From Mycolicibacterium hodleri (GTDB lineage Bacteria; Actinomycetota; Actinomycetes; Mycobacteriales; Mycobacteriaceae), in assembly GCF_025822245.1 (NCBI RefSeq), contig NZ_JACKTL010000028.1, positions 1-64,000 of the forward strand: a stretch of DNA of 64,000 bases. The letters run 5' to 3'. Of the stretch, positions 1 to 9,490 are shown one piece after another. How positions within the stretch are numbered: the first letter of the stretch is position 1; each line of letters begins with the position of its first letter. Below the pieces are notes generated by a model. It ran no database searches. It saw nothing but the letters and a program-made list of their open reading frames with translations, and was not told where the DNA came from. Position numbers and translations under genes: made by a program.

Positions 1-418
1 CTGGACCCTCGTTGGGTGGCGACGCAGGATCCGCTCGCCGACTTCGCCGTGGCACGGGTGAGTCGTCAGGGCGACGGGTCGGTGGAGAGCGTCGTCGGCC
101 AGGTCGACGCATGCCCTCGGTGCCCAACCCGCGTGTCGGCGCGATCTTCCTGGGTGGGCAGTCGCTGCACACGTGCTCGGCGTCGGTGGTGCATTCCACG
201 ACGGCCGACCTCATCTTGACCGCGGCGCATTGCCTGGCCGCCGGCGTCGAGGGATGGTTCGTCCCTGCGTTCGCCGAAAGTGCCACACCGCAAGAGTTTT
301 GGCACGTCGACGAGGTGTATCTGGACCCTCGTTGGGTGGCGACGCAGGATCCGCTCGCCGACTTCGCCGTGGCACGGGTGAGTCGTCAGGGCGACGGGTC
401 GGTGGAGAGCGTCGTCGG
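1..418. repeat. 98-bp direct repeat, copies 1-98 and 321-418
   Basis: Bases 1-98 are identical to bases 321-418, an offset of 320 bp. Identity stops at 98/418 after the shared GTCGTCGG; copy one continues CCAGGT and copy two continues GTTTGA. The offset is not a multiple of three, so the two copies are read in different frames. The true repeat may be longer, because the window starts inside copy one. This is either a tandem duplication within the protease gene or an assembly error. Confidence 0.95.
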
Positions 419-759
419 GTTTGACGATCGGGTCCGGGCCCCAGCCGGGAACCGACGTCGCGGTGACGGGCTACGGGTTGGGCGTCGGGGGAGCACCGGT
501 CGGGTGCACGGCCCGCGTCACCATGGACCGCGGCTACCCCGAGATTCGTTGTGCCGGGCTGGTCGACGGCACCAGCGGATCGCCGTGGCTGGCGGGCACC
601 ACGGTGGTCGGCGTCACCGGGGGTCTCGACGGAGGCGGATGCGACGAGACCGTCTCCTACACGCCCCCCTTCGGCGCCGCGGTCGTCGAGCTGCTCGCGA
701 GGGCCGAGGCCGGTGGACCGGCCGACGACGCCCCGTCAGCCTTCGAAGACGACTGCTGA
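1..759 (+). pseudogene. Trypsin-like serine protease gene, duplicated and frameshifted, 5' partial
   Basis: The gene encodes a chymotrypsin-fold serine protease that would probably be exported. The catalytic His lies in LTAAHC (about 225-240) and the Asp in ADFAVARV (about 358-376); both are read in the frame of the ATG at 111. The Ser lies in GTSGSPW (about 571-591), read in another frame that is open from 421 to 759. The frame changes at about 418-421, so no single reading frame joins the triad. Upstream, the Asp-containing segment is already present once at 1-98, followed by a second start of the domain. The stop abuts the stop of the convergent sthA gene. It could be a decayed gene or a misassembled intact gene. 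Confidence 0.75.
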
Positions 760-2166
760 TCAGGCCCTGAACTGGCTCAGCGCGCGCAGCTTGTTCATCA
801 CGTCGAGTGCCGCCACCTTGTAGGCCTCGGAGAACGTCGGGTAGTTGAACACCGCGTCGACCAGGTATTCGACCGTGCCGCCGCAGCCCATCACCGCTTG
901 GCCGATGTGCACCATCTCGGTGGCGTTGGTGCCGAAGATGTGGACGCCGAGAAGCTTCAAGTCCTCGGTGGACACGAGCAGTTTGAGCATGCCGTAGGAG
1001 TCACCGGCGATTTGGCCGCGGGCCAGCTCACGGTAGCGGGACACGCCGACCTCGTAGGGGATCGAGTCCTTGGTCAGGTCGACCTCGCTGGCGCCGACGT
1101 AGGACACTTCCGGGATGGAGTAGATGCCGATCGGCTGAAGCTCCGTCATGCCCTTGCAGGGCTCGCCGAACGCGTGGTACGCCGCCAGCCTGCCCTGGTC
1201 CATCGACGTCGCGGCCAGCGCGGGGAACCCGATGACGTCACCGACGGCGTAGATGTGGTCGACCTTGGTCTGGTAGTCGTCGTCGACGAAGATCCGGCCG
1301 CGGGCGTCGGCCTCCAGCCCGGCGGCCTGCAGGTCGAGGTTCTCGGTCTGGCCCTGCCGGCCGGCGGAGTACATGACGGTCTCCGCCGGGATCTGCTTGC
1401 CGCTGGCGAGGGTGGTGACGGTGCCCGTCGAGCCGACGTCCACCCCGGTGACCTCCTCGCCGAAGCGGAAGGTGACGGCGAGGTCGCGCAGGTGAAAGCG
1501 TAGGGCCTCGACGATTTCGGGGTCGCAGAAGTCCAGCATGGTGGGCCGTTTCTCCACGACGGTGACCTTGGTGCCGAGCGCTGCGAACATCGACGCGTAC
1601 TCGATGCCGATCACCCCGGCGCCGACGACCACCATCGACGTCGGGATGGTCTTGAGATCCAGGATTCCGTCGGAGTCCAGCACGCGGGAGTCGTCGAACT
1701 CGACCCCCGACGGCCGCAGCGGCTTGGTACCGGTGGCGATCACGATGTTGTGGCCCGACACGGAGATGCTCTCGGCCCGGCCGGGATCTTCGACCTGGAC
1801 GGTGTGGGCGTCGACGAAGCGGGCGTGCCCGACGTAGAGCTCCACCCGGTTGCGCATCAACTGCGAGCGGACGACGTCGATCTCCCGGCCGATGACGTGC
1901 TGGGTGCGGGCCAGCAGGTCGGCGGGGGTGATCTTCTCCTTGACCCGGTAGCTCGCCCCGTAGAGCTCGCGCTGGCTCATGCCGGTGAGATACACGACCG
2001 CCTCACGGAGTGTCTTGGACGGGATGGTGCCGGTGTTGACGCACACGCCGCCGAGCATCAGACCGCGTTCGATCACGGCGACGCTCTTGCCCAGCTTGGC
2101 CGCGGCGATGGCCGCCTTCTGCCCGCCGGGGCCAGAGCCGATGACGACGAGGTCGTATTCCTGCAT
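760..2166 (-). CDS. sthA: Soluble (Si-specific) NAD(P)+ transhydrogenase
   Basis: This cytosolic FAD flavoprotein moves hydride between NADPH and NAD+. The 468-residue product has the FAD dinucleotide fold GSGPGG at residues 10-15, a second NAD fold ([13 protein letters not shown]) near 180 and the C-terminal dimerisation domain ([10 protein letters not shown]). At the place of the redox disulfide of lipoamide dehydrogenases it reads [13 protein letters not shown]: Cys42 is kept but the second Cys is Thr47. This is typical of SthA and argues against a disulfide reductase. The start at 2166 (MQEYD) puts the FAD motif close to the N-terminus as in the family; a start at 2205 would add 13 residues. 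The length matches mycobacterial SthA (Rv2713). Confidence 0.93.
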   Translation of the reverse strand: MQEYDLVVIGSGPGGQKAAIAAAKLGKSVAVIERGLMLGGVCVNTGTIPSKTLREAVVYLTGMSQRELYGASYRVKEKITPADLLARTQHVIGREIDVVRSQLMRNRVELYVGHARFVDAHTVQVEDPGRAESISVSGHNIVIATGTKPLRPSGVEFDDSRVLDSDGILDLKTIPTSMVVVGAGVIGIEYASMFAALGTKVTVVEKRPTMLDFCDPEIVEALRFHLRDLAVTFRFGEEVTGVDVGSTGTVTTLASGKQIPAETVMYSAGRQGQTENLDLQAAGLEADARGRIFVDDDYQTKVDHIYAVGDVIGFPALAATSMDQGRLAAYHAFGEPCKGMTELQPIGIYSIPEVSYVGASEVDLTKDSIPYEVGVSRYRELARGQIAGDSYGMLKLLVSTEDLKLLGVHIFGTNATEMVHIGQAVMGCGGTVEYLVDAVFNYPTFSEAYKVAALDVMNKLRALSQFRA

Positions 2167-2336
2167 GGAACCCATGGGCAACAGGTGTACGCCGCCCGGC
2201 GTCATCTTTCATGGCGAGGACGTCAACAGCGGGTGAACACTGCCGGTCATCCCCAGATGGCAGTTCATCCACAACGCGCCCGCACCACCACGTCGCGGCG
2301 GCCGGCGGCGTGGGTGGGTGCTGCGACGTTGTGCCC

Positions 2337-3383
2337 ATGACGACTTTCAGAGCTTCCGACTTCCATCCGACCCGACCCGGCGCGTTGCTTGCCGCGATCC
2401 CGGCCCTTCTCGGCTTCGTGCCGGAACTGTCCCTGGTGCTGGTGACCTTCGAGGACGACGAGTTGGGTTGCGTGATGCGCGTCGACCTGTCGGCCGAGTT
2501 CGACGACGTGGTCGCGCACGTGGCCGACGTCGCCGCCACCAACGGACCCGGTGCTGCCGTGGCCGTGATCGTCGACGACGACGGTGCCGCCTGCCGGATG
2601 TGTCTCGACGAACATCGTCTGCTGTCCGACGTGCTCGACGAGGAGCTGGGGGATCGGGGAGTCGAACTGCTCGCCACCTACGTCGTGGATCGGCTGGAGG
2701 CAGACGGGCGGTGGCACCGCGCCGACGGCGCGCCCGGTTCCGGACTGGTCGACGACCCGATGTGCTCGCCGACGGCTGCGGCCGCGGTGCTGGACGGGCG
2801 TCGCCTCTACACCCGGCGCACCGAGTTGCAGGCGGTCGTGGCGGTCGACCCCGTGCGCGCCGAGGGTCTGCGGATGGCGATGCTGCGCGCGGAGCACGAC
2901 GGTGAGTTGCGGCCCGACGTCGACGCCCGCCGCGACGTCGAACATGCGCTGGCCGTGGCGCGCGGGCTCTCCGAGGGGCTGGTCCCCGAGGACGACGACC
3001 TCGCGGCGGTGGGGTGTGCCATCGCCGACACCCGCGTCCGCGACACGCTGTACGCGCTTGCCGTGGGACGGGAGGCCGATCGGGCCGAGGCGTTGTGGGC
3101 GATGTTGGCACGGATGCTGCCCGACCCGTGGCGGGTGGAAGCGCTCGTGCTGCTTGCCTTTTCGGCATACGCGCGGGGTGACGGCCCGCTGGCGGGCGTC
3201 TCGCTGGAAGCGGCCCTGCGCTGCGACGGCGGCCACCGCATGGCGGTCATGCTGGATCAGGCGTTGCAGTCCGGCATGCGACCCGAACAGATCCGGGAAC
3301 TCGCGCAGACGGGCTACCGCTTGGCCAAACGGCTGGGGGTGCGCTTGCCCCCGCGCCAAGGCGTGGGCAAGCGGGCGGGTTAG
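2337..3383 (+). CDS. DUF4192 domain-containing protein
   Basis: The 348-residue protein starts at MTTFRASDFHPTRPG and then has the family-typical segment LLAAIPALLGFVPELSLVL. The second half is alpha-helical and rich in Arg and Glu. No signal peptide or membrane segment is visible, so it should be cytosolic. DUF4192 is an actinobacterial family without an established biochemical role. The gene is divergent from sthA and convergent with ideR, whose last codons overlap its end by 4 bp (3380-3383). The position matches Rv2712c. I chose the ATG at 2337 because the family motif follows at once; an upstream extension to 2211 looks non-coding. Confidence 0.85.
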   Translation: MTTFRASDFHPTRPGALLAAIPALLGFVPELSLVLVTFEDDELGCVMRVDLSAEFDDVVAHVADVAATNGPGAAVAVIVDDDGAACRMCLDEHRLLSDVLDEELGDRGVELLATYVVDRLEADGRWHRADGAPGSGLVDDPMCSPTAAAAVLDGRRLYTRRTELQAVVAVDPVRAEGLRMAMLRAEHDGELRPDVDARRDVEHALAVARGLSEGLVPEDDDLAAVGCAIADTRVRDTLYALAVGREADRAEALWAMLARMLPDPWRVEALVLLAFSAYARGDGPLAGVSLEAALRCDGGHRMAVMLDQALQSGMRPEQIRELAQTGYRLAKRLGVRLPPRQGVGKRAG

Positions 3384-4069
3384 ACCTTCTCCACCCGGAC
3401 CGCGTGAGCCATGTGGTGGGGCAATTCGACCTGCTCGTGGCCGGGAATCACGATCAGGACGCTGCCCTGATCGCTGACCTGCACGGTGACCCTGGCGTCG
3501 GGCACCACGCCGGCGTCCTTGAGCCGGGCGATCAACTCGACGTCACCCTGGACGTGTTCGGTGAGCTGCCGGACGCGGACCGCGACGGGGAACCCCGTCG
3601 GCAGTTCGGTGAGCCGCACCAGGCTGACGTCGTCGGCATCGGTCATCGTGACCCCGAGCTCGGAGAGTCCTGGAATCGGATTGCCGAACGGAGACGTGGT
3701 GGGGTTGTCCAACACCTGGACGAGGCGGCGTTCGACGTCCTCGCTCATGACGTGCTCCCAGCGGCACGCCTCGGCGTGCACTTCTTCCCACGGCAGGCCG
3801 ATCACGTCGACCAGCAAGCGCTCCGCCAGGCGATGCTTGCGCATCACCGAAACGGCCAGCGCGCGGCCCTTGTCGGTGAGTTCCAGGTGCCGGTCGCCCG
3901 CCACGTGGAGCAGGCCGTCGCGCTCCATGCGCGAGACCGTCTGGCTCACGGTGGGACCGCTCTGCTCAAGGCGTTCGGCGATGCGGGCACGCAGCGGCAC
4001 CACGCCCTCTTCCTCGAGGTCGTAGATGGTCCGCAGGTACATCTCGGTGGTATCGATCAGATCGTTCAT
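3380..4069 (-). CDS. ideR: Iron-dependent transcriptional repressor IdeR
   Basis: This DtxR/IdeR-family dimeric repressor binds iron boxes when loaded with Fe2+, controlling siderophore and iron-storage genes. The 229-residue product has an N-terminal winged helix (about 1-73, recognition segment SGPTVSQTVSRMERDG), a dimerisation and metal domain (74-140) and an SH3-like C-terminal domain (about 150-229). All metal ligands of the family are in place: His79, Glu83 and His98 for the anchoring site, and Met10, Cys102, Glu105 and His106 for the regulatory site. A GAGGG Shine-Dalgarno lies upstream of the ATG at 4069. It is downstream of sigB on the same strand but separated by a hairpin, as in other mycobacteria. 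Confidence 0.97.
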   Translation of the reverse strand: MNDLIDTTEMYLRTIYDLEEEGVVPLRARIAERLEQSGPTVSQTVSRMERDGLLHVAGDRHLELTDKGRALAVSVMRKHRLAERLLVDVIGLPWEEVHAEACRWEHVMSEDVERRLVQVLDNPTTSPFGNPIPGLSELGVTMTDADDVSLVRLTELPTGFPVAVRVRQLTEHVQGDVELIARLKDAGVVPDARVTVQVSDQGSVLIVIPGHEQVELPHHMAHAVRVEKV

Positions 4070-4155
4070 TCGCAGCCCTCCGTTGCAAGACGAGTCTACC
4101 GGTGATGGCGCCTGAACTGGGATGCAGCATGGCCGGGAACCCGAGTGAAACGACA

Positions 4156-4185
4156 CGATGCCCGCCGCGGGTGCGGCGGGCATCG
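4156..4185 (-). terminator. Hairpin after sigB
   Basis: A 13-bp inverted repeat (CGATGCCCGCCGC and its complement) surrounds a GGGT loop. It sits 24 bp past the sigB stop and upstream of ideR. There is no T-tract on either side, so it would be an I-shaped mycobacterial-type terminator or attenuator rather than a classical one. Confidence 0.7.
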
Positions 4186-4208
4186 CGTCGAGGTCGACGA
4201 GACGGGGT

Positions 4209-5168
4209 CTAGCTGGCGTAGGAGCGCAAGCGCTCGGCGCGCTCGCCGTGGCGCAGCTTGGCCATGACCTCACGCTCGATCTGGCGGACCCGCTCGCGGG
4301 AGAGCCCGAACAACTTGCCGATCTGGTCGAGGGTGCGCGGCTGCCCGTCGTCCAAGCCGAACCGCAGCCGAATCACTTGCTGCTCCCGCTCGTCGAGCGT
4401 GGCCAGCACGTGCCTGATGTCGGTGTGCAGCAGCTCGGAGATGACGGCGTTCTCCGCAGACATCGCCTCCGCGTCCTCGATGAAGTCACCCAGCGGTGCC
4501 TCCTCGTCGCTGCCGACCGGCATGTCCAGGCTCACCGGATCCCGGCTGTGCGACAGCAGATCGGCGATCTTCTCCGCCGGAATGCCCGACTCCTCGGCGA
4601 GTTCCTCGTCGCTGGCGTCGCGGCCGAGGTTCTGGTGCATCTCGCGCTTGATCCTGGCGAGCTTGTTGACCTGCTCGACGAGGTGCACGGGGAGCCGGAT
4701 GGTCCGGCTCTGGTCAGCCATGCCACGCGTGATGGCCTGGCGGATCCACCACGTCGCGTAGGTCGAGAACTTGAATCCCTTGGCGTAGTCGAACTTCTCC
4801 ATTGCGCGGATGAGTCCGAGGTTGCCCTCTTGGATGAGATCGAGCAACGGCATGCCACGGCCGGTGTAGCGCTTCGCGAGCGACACCACCAGTCGCAGGT
4901 TGGCCTCGAGGAGGTGGCGACGCGCCGCCTCGCCGTCACGCACCACTGCCGCAAGTTCGCGTTTGCGGTTCTCACCGAGGCGCTTCTTGGTCTCGAGCAG
5001 ATGACGCGCGTAGAGACCAGCTTCGATGCGCTTGGCGAGTTCGACCTCGTCTGCCGCGTTGAGCAAGGCAGTTTTGCCGATGCCGTTCAAATACACCCGC
5101 ACCAGGTCCGCGGCTGGGCTCTGGGAGTCCAGATCGGAATCGATGCGGCTTGCGGTGGCGTTTGCCAT
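4209..5168 (-). CDS. sigB: RNA polymerase sigma factor SigB
   Basis: This is a group 2 sigma-70 factor of 319 residues, used in stress and stationary phase. Regions 1.2, 2, 3 and 4 are all present: region 2 holds [20 protein letters not shown] and [13 protein letters not shown], and region 4 holds [19 protein letters not shown] with the C-terminal LRSYAS. It lacks the long Lys/Ala and acidic N-terminus found on SigA in the same window, which separates SigB from SigA. The ATG at 5168 has a perfect AGGAGG eight bases upstream, so I prefer it over 5198. An ECF-type promoter lies just upstream, which fits the known SigE/SigH control of sigB. Confidence 0.96.
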   Translation of the reverse strand: MANATASRIDSDLDSQSPAADLVRVYLNGIGKTALLNAADEVELAKRIEAGLYARHLLETKKRLGENRKRELAAVVRDGEAARRHLLEANLRLVVSLAKRYTGRGMPLLDLIQEGNLGLIRAMEKFDYAKGFKFSTYATWWIRQAITRGMADQSRTIRLPVHLVEQVNKLARIKREMHQNLGRDASDEELAEESGIPAEKIADLLSHSRDPVSLDMPVGSDEEAPLGDFIEDAEAMSAENAVISELLHTDIRHVLATLDEREQQVIRLRFGLDDGQPRTLDQIGKLFGLSRERVRQIEREVMAKLRHGERAERLRSYAS

Positions 5169-5204
5169 TACGGCCTCCTGCTCTGCTGGAACTGTCATGA
5201 GCTA

Positions 5205-5232
5205 CAACGCTCGTATCGCTCCAAGAGTTCCC
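5205..5232 (-). promoter_or_regulatory. SigE/SigH-type promoter of sigB
   Basis: On the minus strand GGGAAC (5232-5227) is followed after 17 bases by CGTTG (5209-5205). This matches the GGAAC...CGTT consensus of SigE/SigH-class promoters. It ends about 36 bases before the sigB ATG, so the leader is short. Control of sigB by ECF sigma factors is established in M. tuberculosis; the assignment here is by motif and spacing. Confidence 0.72.
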
Positions 5233-5307
5233 GAGAGGCTCCGGTTTCACACCTTCTGACCTGCAGTTATTGGCCGACGACCTGAGATTCTCCTGAGAAA
5301 TCTCACA

Positions 5308-5706
5308 TCAGGGAACGTCGTGCTGCCATTCCGCTGCGTCGGGTTGCGACGTGGGTCTGGTGCGAGCCTGCAGCGCCGGGCGCTCCGCGGTGGGGAACAG
5401 CGGAATGCGCCCCTTGTCCTGGTAGCGCCGGGGTTCTTCGGCCTTGCGGGGAGGCCGGTCGTTGGCGATCAGCACAGCGATCCACGGCAGCGGTATCGAC
5501 GCCACCAGGATGGCCAGCGAGATCAAACCGTTGTGCCACATTCCGTATGCGAGCGCGGCGCCAAGGAGTGCCGGCACTCGCCACGACATGATCTTGAGGT
5601 ACTTGCGTACCCTCTCGCGGTGCTGCTCTTCATAGGGCTGCGCCGCGCGCGTGATGAGAACCGGTCGACCATCGTCGTCGAAACTCAGCTCTGGGCCTTG
5701 TTTCAT
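5308..5706 (-). CDS. DUF3099 membrane protein
   Basis: The 132-residue protein has a short polar N-terminus, two hydrophobic segments (around ALLGAALAYGMWHNG and ISLAILVASIPLPWIAVLIA) and an Arg/Pro-rich cytosolic tail. DUF3099 is an actinobacterial membrane family without a known activity. The position next to sigB corresponds to Rv2709. The ATG at 5706 gives a start just before the conserved KQGPELSFDDDGRPVLI stretch; the start at 5739 would add 11 unremarkable residues. It lies upstream of sigB on the same strand, with the sigB promoter in between, so the two are probably transcribed separately. Confidence 0.82.
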   Translation of the reverse strand: MKQGPELSFDDDGRPVLITRAAQPYEEQHRERVRKYLKIMSWRVPALLGAALAYGMWHNGLISLAILVASIPLPWIAVLIANDRPPRKAEEPRRYQDKGRIPLFPTAERPALQARTRPTSQPDAAEWQHDVP

Positions 5707-5783
5707 GTCTCCACTGTTCCACACTTCGGGCGTCATCAATCGGTCCGGTTTCTTACAGATCGCTTCGCGGGCACAATGTATGC

Positions 5784-6020
5784 ATGGACACCCAGACCAT
5801 CGAGCGCCCCGACACCGACGAACGCGTCGACGACGGCACGGATGACGACACTCCCAAGGTCTTTCACTACGTCAAGAAGGACAAGATCGTCCAGAGTGCC
5901 GTCGAGGGAACCCATGTCGTCGCCCTGTGCGGCGAGGTGTTTCCGGTGACCAAGTCGGCCAAGCCCGGTTCACCGGTCTGTGCGGACTGCAAGCGGATCT
6001 ACGAGCAGCTCAAGAAGTAG
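5784..6020 (+). CDS. DUF3039 small protein with Cys pairs
   Basis: The 78-residue soluble protein has an acidic N-terminus, then HYVKKDKI and a C-terminal half with ALCGEVF and VCADCKRIY. Three Cys residues in that layout suggest a small metal-binding or redox fold, but the role of DUF3039 is not known. It matches Rv2708c in position and size. It is divergent from the DUF3099 gene and its last 11 bp overlap the 3' end of the convergent YihY/BrkB gene. Confidence 0.88.
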   Translation: MDTQTIERPDTDERVDDGTDDDTPKVFHYVKKDKIVQSAVEGTHVVALCGEVFPVTKSAKPGSPVCADCKRIYEQLKK

Positions 6021-6960
6021 TTCCCGAGCGCTCCCCGTTGCGCTCGTCGGCCTTCTCCTCCAGCCACCCCATGAGTCGCTGGGCGTGGGTGTCGGGGGCG
6101 GGCCACTCCTCCTGGATCGCCGCGTTGAGTTCGGCGCCCATCATGATGGCGAAGCCAAGGAAGAACGCGAACAGCAGGAAGGCGATCGGCGTCGCCAGGG
6201 CGCCGTAGGTGTAGCCCGTGGCAGTGATCCAGGTCAGGTAGATCCGCAATCCCAGTGTGGCCACCAGGAACACGATGGCCGCAAGCATCGCGCCGTAGAC
6301 CAGTCGGTGTGAGGGCAGAGGTCGGGGCAGGGCCACCCGGTAGAGGATGGTGATCGCGATCACCAGGGCGACGAAGAGCACGGGGTAGTACCCGTAGCTC
6401 AGGAAGTACTGCCAGTTCTCCGGAATGTGCTCGGCGATCTTCATGGGCCCGATCGCCAGTAGCGGCGCCGTGGCGATGATGAACACCAACCCGATCACGT
6501 ACAGGCCGAGGGCGTAGAAGCGCTGACGCACGGGGTGGCGCAGCTCGGTTTGATCGTGCGCCTCGACGACGGCGTCGACGAAGGCCGACACCGCCGAGGA
6601 CCCGGCCCACAACGAGATCACGAAGCCGAGCGACACCACCTCGCCGCGTGCCCCCGCCACGATGTCGGACACCGTCGGCGCGATGATCTCGTTGACCACG
6701 TTGCTGGAGAACAGGTTTCCCGCGGTGCTGACGAGCCGGTCTTCGATGGTCTGCAGAGTGCTCGGACCGAACAGCGGCGCGATGTACGCCAAGCTGCCCA
6801 GCATCCCGAGGAGCAGTGGGGGCAGCGACAGCGCGCTCCAGAACGCCGCCGCTGCCGACTCCGAGAAGATCGAGTCGTCCCAACTCTTGCCGAGGGTGCG
6901 CTTCAATACGGGCCAGGCATGGCGTCGGGACGGCTTGGCCGGCGTGTGCTCGTCGTTCAT
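6010..6960 (-). CDS. YihY/BrkB-family inner-membrane protein
   Basis: The 316-residue protein has about six transmembrane helices, including AAAFWSALSLPPLLLGMLGS near the N-terminus and AFLLFAFFLGFAIMMGAELN near the C-terminus. The WSALSLPPLL and MMGAELNA stretches are typical of the YihY/BrkB (UPF0761) family. The family was once called ribonuclease BN by mistake; its true function is unknown. The ATG at 6960 (MNDEHTPAK) is preferred to one at 6978. The gene corresponds to Rv2707 and is convergent with the DUF3039 gene. Confidence 0.86.
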   Translation of the reverse strand: MNDEHTPAKPSRRHAWPVLKRTLGKSWDDSIFSESAAAAFWSALSLPPLLLGMLGSLAYIAPLFGPSTLQTIEDRLVSTAGNLFSSNVVNEIIAPTVSDIVAGARGEVVSLGFVISLWAGSSAVSAFVDAVVEAHDQTELRHPVRQRFYALGLYVIGLVFIIATAPLLAIGPMKIAEHIPENWQYFLSYGYYPVLFVALVIAITILYRVALPRPLPSHRLVYGAMLAAIVFLVATLGLRIYLTWITATGYTYGALATPIAFLLFAFFLGFAIMMGAELNAAIQEEWPAPDTHAQRLMGWLEEKADERNGERSGTTS

Positions 6961-7020
6961 GACCACACCAGCATTCACGACTGCGACGCTTCGTGCGCGC
7001 AGTGGCGGCTTAATGAATGA

Positions 7021-7212
7021 TTACGAATCGACCTTGCTGGTCTCCAGCACGGCGGCGAGCTCGACCAATTTGGCCTCGTGCTCGTTGGCGTGATGCTGGC
7101 AAAACAACAGGACGGCACCCGACGGCAGTTTCGCGACGACTCGGGCGGCGGCGCCGCATCGGTCGCAGCGATCAGCCCGAGTCAGCTCAGGGCTGGTCAG
7201 AGTTGCGTTCAT
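7021..7212 (-). CDS. Small DUF7455-type protein with zinc-ribbon residues
   Basis: The 63-residue protein has the pattern ADRCDRCGAAARV followed by LLFCQHHANEHEAKL, that is CxxC and CxHH spaced like a small zinc-binding fold. A helical C-terminus follows. Near relatives are common in mycobacteria and other actinobacteria close to sigma-factor genes, without a known function. Its place between the YihY-family gene and the DUF952 gene matches M. tuberculosis Rv2706c or a neighbour; I am not certain which. Confidence 0.78.
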   Translation of the reverse strand: MNATLTSPELTRADRCDRCGAAARVVAKLPSGAVLLFCQHHANEHEAKLVELAAVLETSKVDS

Positions 7213-7345
7213 GGCGCCTCCTCCATATCTGCTACGTGCTTTCTTCCACTCTGTCAGACGTTTTCACTTCCGGCCTTGTTCCCCGGTCGTTAACCGGTGT
7301 GTCGTGTCTCACGCGTCGAACGTTTCCGACGGGCACACTGGCTGC

Positions 7346-7714
7346 ATGATCCCGTCGCCGCGCGAACTGCTCCACTTGTGTACCGCCGAGGAGTGGGATG
7401 CCGCGACGGCAAAAGGCGAGCGACGGCCCCCGTCACTGGACGACCAAGGCTTCGTGCATCTTTCGGCGCCCGAACAGGTGCATCTCCCTGCCAACCGGCT
7501 GTATGCAGGCCGGCGCGACATGGTCGTGCTGCGCGTCGACCCACGGCTCCTTGGCGACCCGGTGCGGTGGGAACCCGGCGTGGCAACCGATCCCGACTCG
7601 ATGACCTTTCCGCATTTGTACGGGCCGCTGCCGACCGCAGCTGTGACGAGTGTCACTGCGTACGTGCCGGATGCCGACGGCCGATTCGCCGAGTGGGCTC
7701 ACTCCGACACGTAG
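7346..7714 (+). CDS. DUF952 family protein
   Basis: The 122-residue soluble protein starts at MIPSPRELLHLCTAEEWD and has the hallmark GFVHLSAPEQV, LRVDPRLLGDPVRWE and FPHLYGPLP motifs of DUF952. The family is small, single-domain and of unknown activity. The start at 7346 begins directly with the family's LLHL...EW segment; 45 codons upstream in the same frame lack family similarity. The 3' end overlaps the convergent RidA gene by 16 bp (7699-7714). Confidence 0.86.
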   Translation: MIPSPRELLHLCTAEEWDAATAKGERRPPSLDDQGFVHLSAPEQVHLPANRLYAGRRDMVVLRVDPRLLGDPVRWEPGVATDPDSMTFPHLYGPLPTAAVTSVTAYVPDADGRFAEWAHSDT

Positions 7715-8070
7715 GCGTCGACCTCGATCTCGACGAGCAGATCGGCGGCGATGAGCGCCGACACCTCGACCATCGTCGCCACGGGCGCCACGTTGCCGAA
7801 GACCTCCGCGTGAACCGCGCCGACGTCGCGCCACGCCGCGATGTCGGTGACGAACATGCGGGTACGGATCACGTCGCCCAGGGACGCGCCAACCTTGCCG
7901 AGGGCAATCTCGATGCGCCGAAGGATCTCTCGGGCCTGAGAGGAGGCGTCAGGCCCCGGCGCGGTGGTTCCCGCGACGACGACGAGTGGACCAACCCTGA
8001 CGGCGCGCGAGTACCCCACTTCGGTCTCGAAGGCAGAACCCGACGACACGTTGACGCGGTCGGGCGTCAC
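7699..8070 (-). CDS. RidA (YjgF/YER057c/UK114) family protein
   Basis: The 123-residue product resembles RidA enzymes, which hydrolyse reactive enamine/imine intermediates released by PLP enzymes. It shows SGSAFETEVGYSRAVRVG, the VRTRMFVTD-type strand (as IRTRMFVTDIAAW) and PVATMVEVSALIAADLLVEIE near the C-terminus. The usual catalytic Arg of the family is plausibly the Arg in IRTRMF. The GTG at 8070 gives the normal family length. It lies 22 bp downstream of sigA on the same strand and may be cotranscribed with it, as at Rv2704. Confidence 0.85.
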   Translation of the reverse strand: MTPDRVNVSSGSAFETEVGYSRAVRVGPLVVVAGTTAPGPDASSQAREILRRIEIALGKVGASLGDVIRTRMFVTDIAAWRDVGAVHAEVFGNVAPVATMVEVSALIAADLLVEIEVDAYVSE

Positions 8071-8092
8071 GACGGCACCGGCCCGGCTGCGA

Positions 8093-9490
8093 CTAGTCGA
8101 GGTAGTCGCGCAGCACCTGAGAACGGCTCGGGTGGCGCAGCTTCGACATGGTCTTGCTCTCGATCTGGCGGATCCGCTCGCGCGTGACGCCGTAGACCTG
8201 GCCGATCTCGTCGAGCGTGCGGGGCTGACCGTCGGTGAGGCCGAACCGCAGCCGGACCACGCCCGCCTCGCGCTCGGAGAGCGTCTCCAGCACCGACTGC
8301 AGCTGATCCTGCAGGAGGGTGAAGGACACCGCGTCCACGGCCACCACGGCCTCGGAGTCCTCGATGAAGTCGCCGAGCTGGCTGTCGCCCTCGTCGCCGA
8401 TGGTCTGGTCCAGGGAGATCGGCTCACGCGCGTACTGCTGGATCTCCAGCACCTTCTCCGGCGTGATGTCCATTTCCTTGGCGAGCTCTTCGGGCGTGGG
8501 CTCGCGGCCCAGGTCCTGCAGCAGCTCGCGCTGGATGCGGCCGAGCTTGTTGATGACCTCGACCATGTGCACCGGGATGCGAATGGTGCGGGCCTGGTCG
8601 GCCATGGCGCGGGTGATGGCCTGCCGAATCCACCACGTTGCGTAGGTGGAGAACTTGTAGCCCTTGGTGTAGTCGAACTTCTCGACGGCGCGGATCAGGC
8701 CCAGGTTGCCCTCCTGGATCAGGTCCAGGAACGCCATGCCGCGGCCGGTGTAGCGCTTGGCCAACGAGACGACGAGGCGCAGGTTGGCCTCCAGCAGGTG
8801 GTTCTTCGCCTTGTCGCCGTCGCGGCAGATCCAGAGATAGTCGCGTCGCTGCGCGGTGGTGAGCTTCTCGCCAGCCTCCGCGAACTCGGTCATCTTCTGG
8901 GTGCAGTACAGACCGGCCTCGATGCGCTTGGCCAGCTCGACTTCTTCCTCGGCGTTGAGCAGCGCGACCTTGCCGATCTGCTTCAGGTACGCTCGGACCG
9001 AGTCCGCGGACGCGGTGAGTTCCGCGTCCTTGCGGGCTTGCCGCAGCGCCTCGGACTCCTCTTCGTCCCACACGAAATCGCCGGAGGCCTTGTCCTTTTC
9101 GGACGGCTCGGAGATGTCGTCGTCACCGGCGGCGTCGTCCGCGCCGTCCTTGACGGCCTTCGGGTCGACGACGGCCGCACCCTCCACGACGACGTCGTCG
9201 ACCTCGACGACTTCGAGATCCTCGAGTTCTACGTCGGCCTCGAGGTCCTCGTCCGGTTCGGCTTCGAGATCGTCGCCTGCGTCGAGGACGTCGCTCGACG
9301 AGACCTCGTCACCGTCGGCGGCCTTCTTCGCTCGCGGGCCCGCCGCCTTCTTGGCCGGCGCCTTCGCGGCCCGCTTGGCGGGCGCGGTGCCGCTGGCAGC
9401 CTTCGCCGCCGCGGCCTTCTTGGCGGGAGCCTTGGTGACGGTGCGCTTCACCGGCTCCTCGATCGCCGGGCTTACCTTCGTCGCTGCCAC
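8093..9490 (-). CDS. sigA: Principal RNA polymerase sigma factor SigA (MysA/RpoV)
   Basis: This is the primary sigma-70 factor of 465 residues. The N-terminal 60 residues are Lys/Ala/Pro-rich, followed by an acidic stretch of about 80 residues and then region 1.2-4 with [53 protein letters not shown] and [19 protein letters not shown]. It ends in LRDYLD, typical of primary sigmas. The GTG at 9490 follows an AAGGGG ribosome site and begins with the conserved AATKVSPA; an ATG at 9538 would add 16 residues. SigB at 4209-5168 is its paralogue. Gene order matches Rv2703. Confidence 0.97.
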   Translation of the reverse strand: MAATKVSPAIEEPVKRTVTKAPAKKAAAAKAASGTAPAKRAAKAPAKKAAGPRAKKAADGDEVSSSDVLDAGDDLEAEPDEDLEADVELEDLEVVEVDDVVVEGAAVVDPKAVKDGADDAAGDDDISEPSEKDKASGDFVWDEEESEALRQARKDAELTASADSVRAYLKQIGKVALLNAEEEVELAKRIEAGLYCTQKMTEFAEAGEKLTTAQRRDYLWICRDGDKAKNHLLEANLRLVVSLAKRYTGRGMAFLDLIQEGNLGLIRAVEKFDYTKGYKFSTYATWWIRQAITRAMADQARTIRIPVHMVEVINKLGRIQRELLQDLGREPTPEELAKEMDITPEKVLEIQQYAREPISLDQTIGDEGDSQLGDFIEDSEAVVAVDAVSFTLLQDQLQSVLETLSEREAGVVRLRFGLTDGQPRTLDEIGQVYGVTRERIRQIESKTMSKLRHPSRSQVLRDYLD

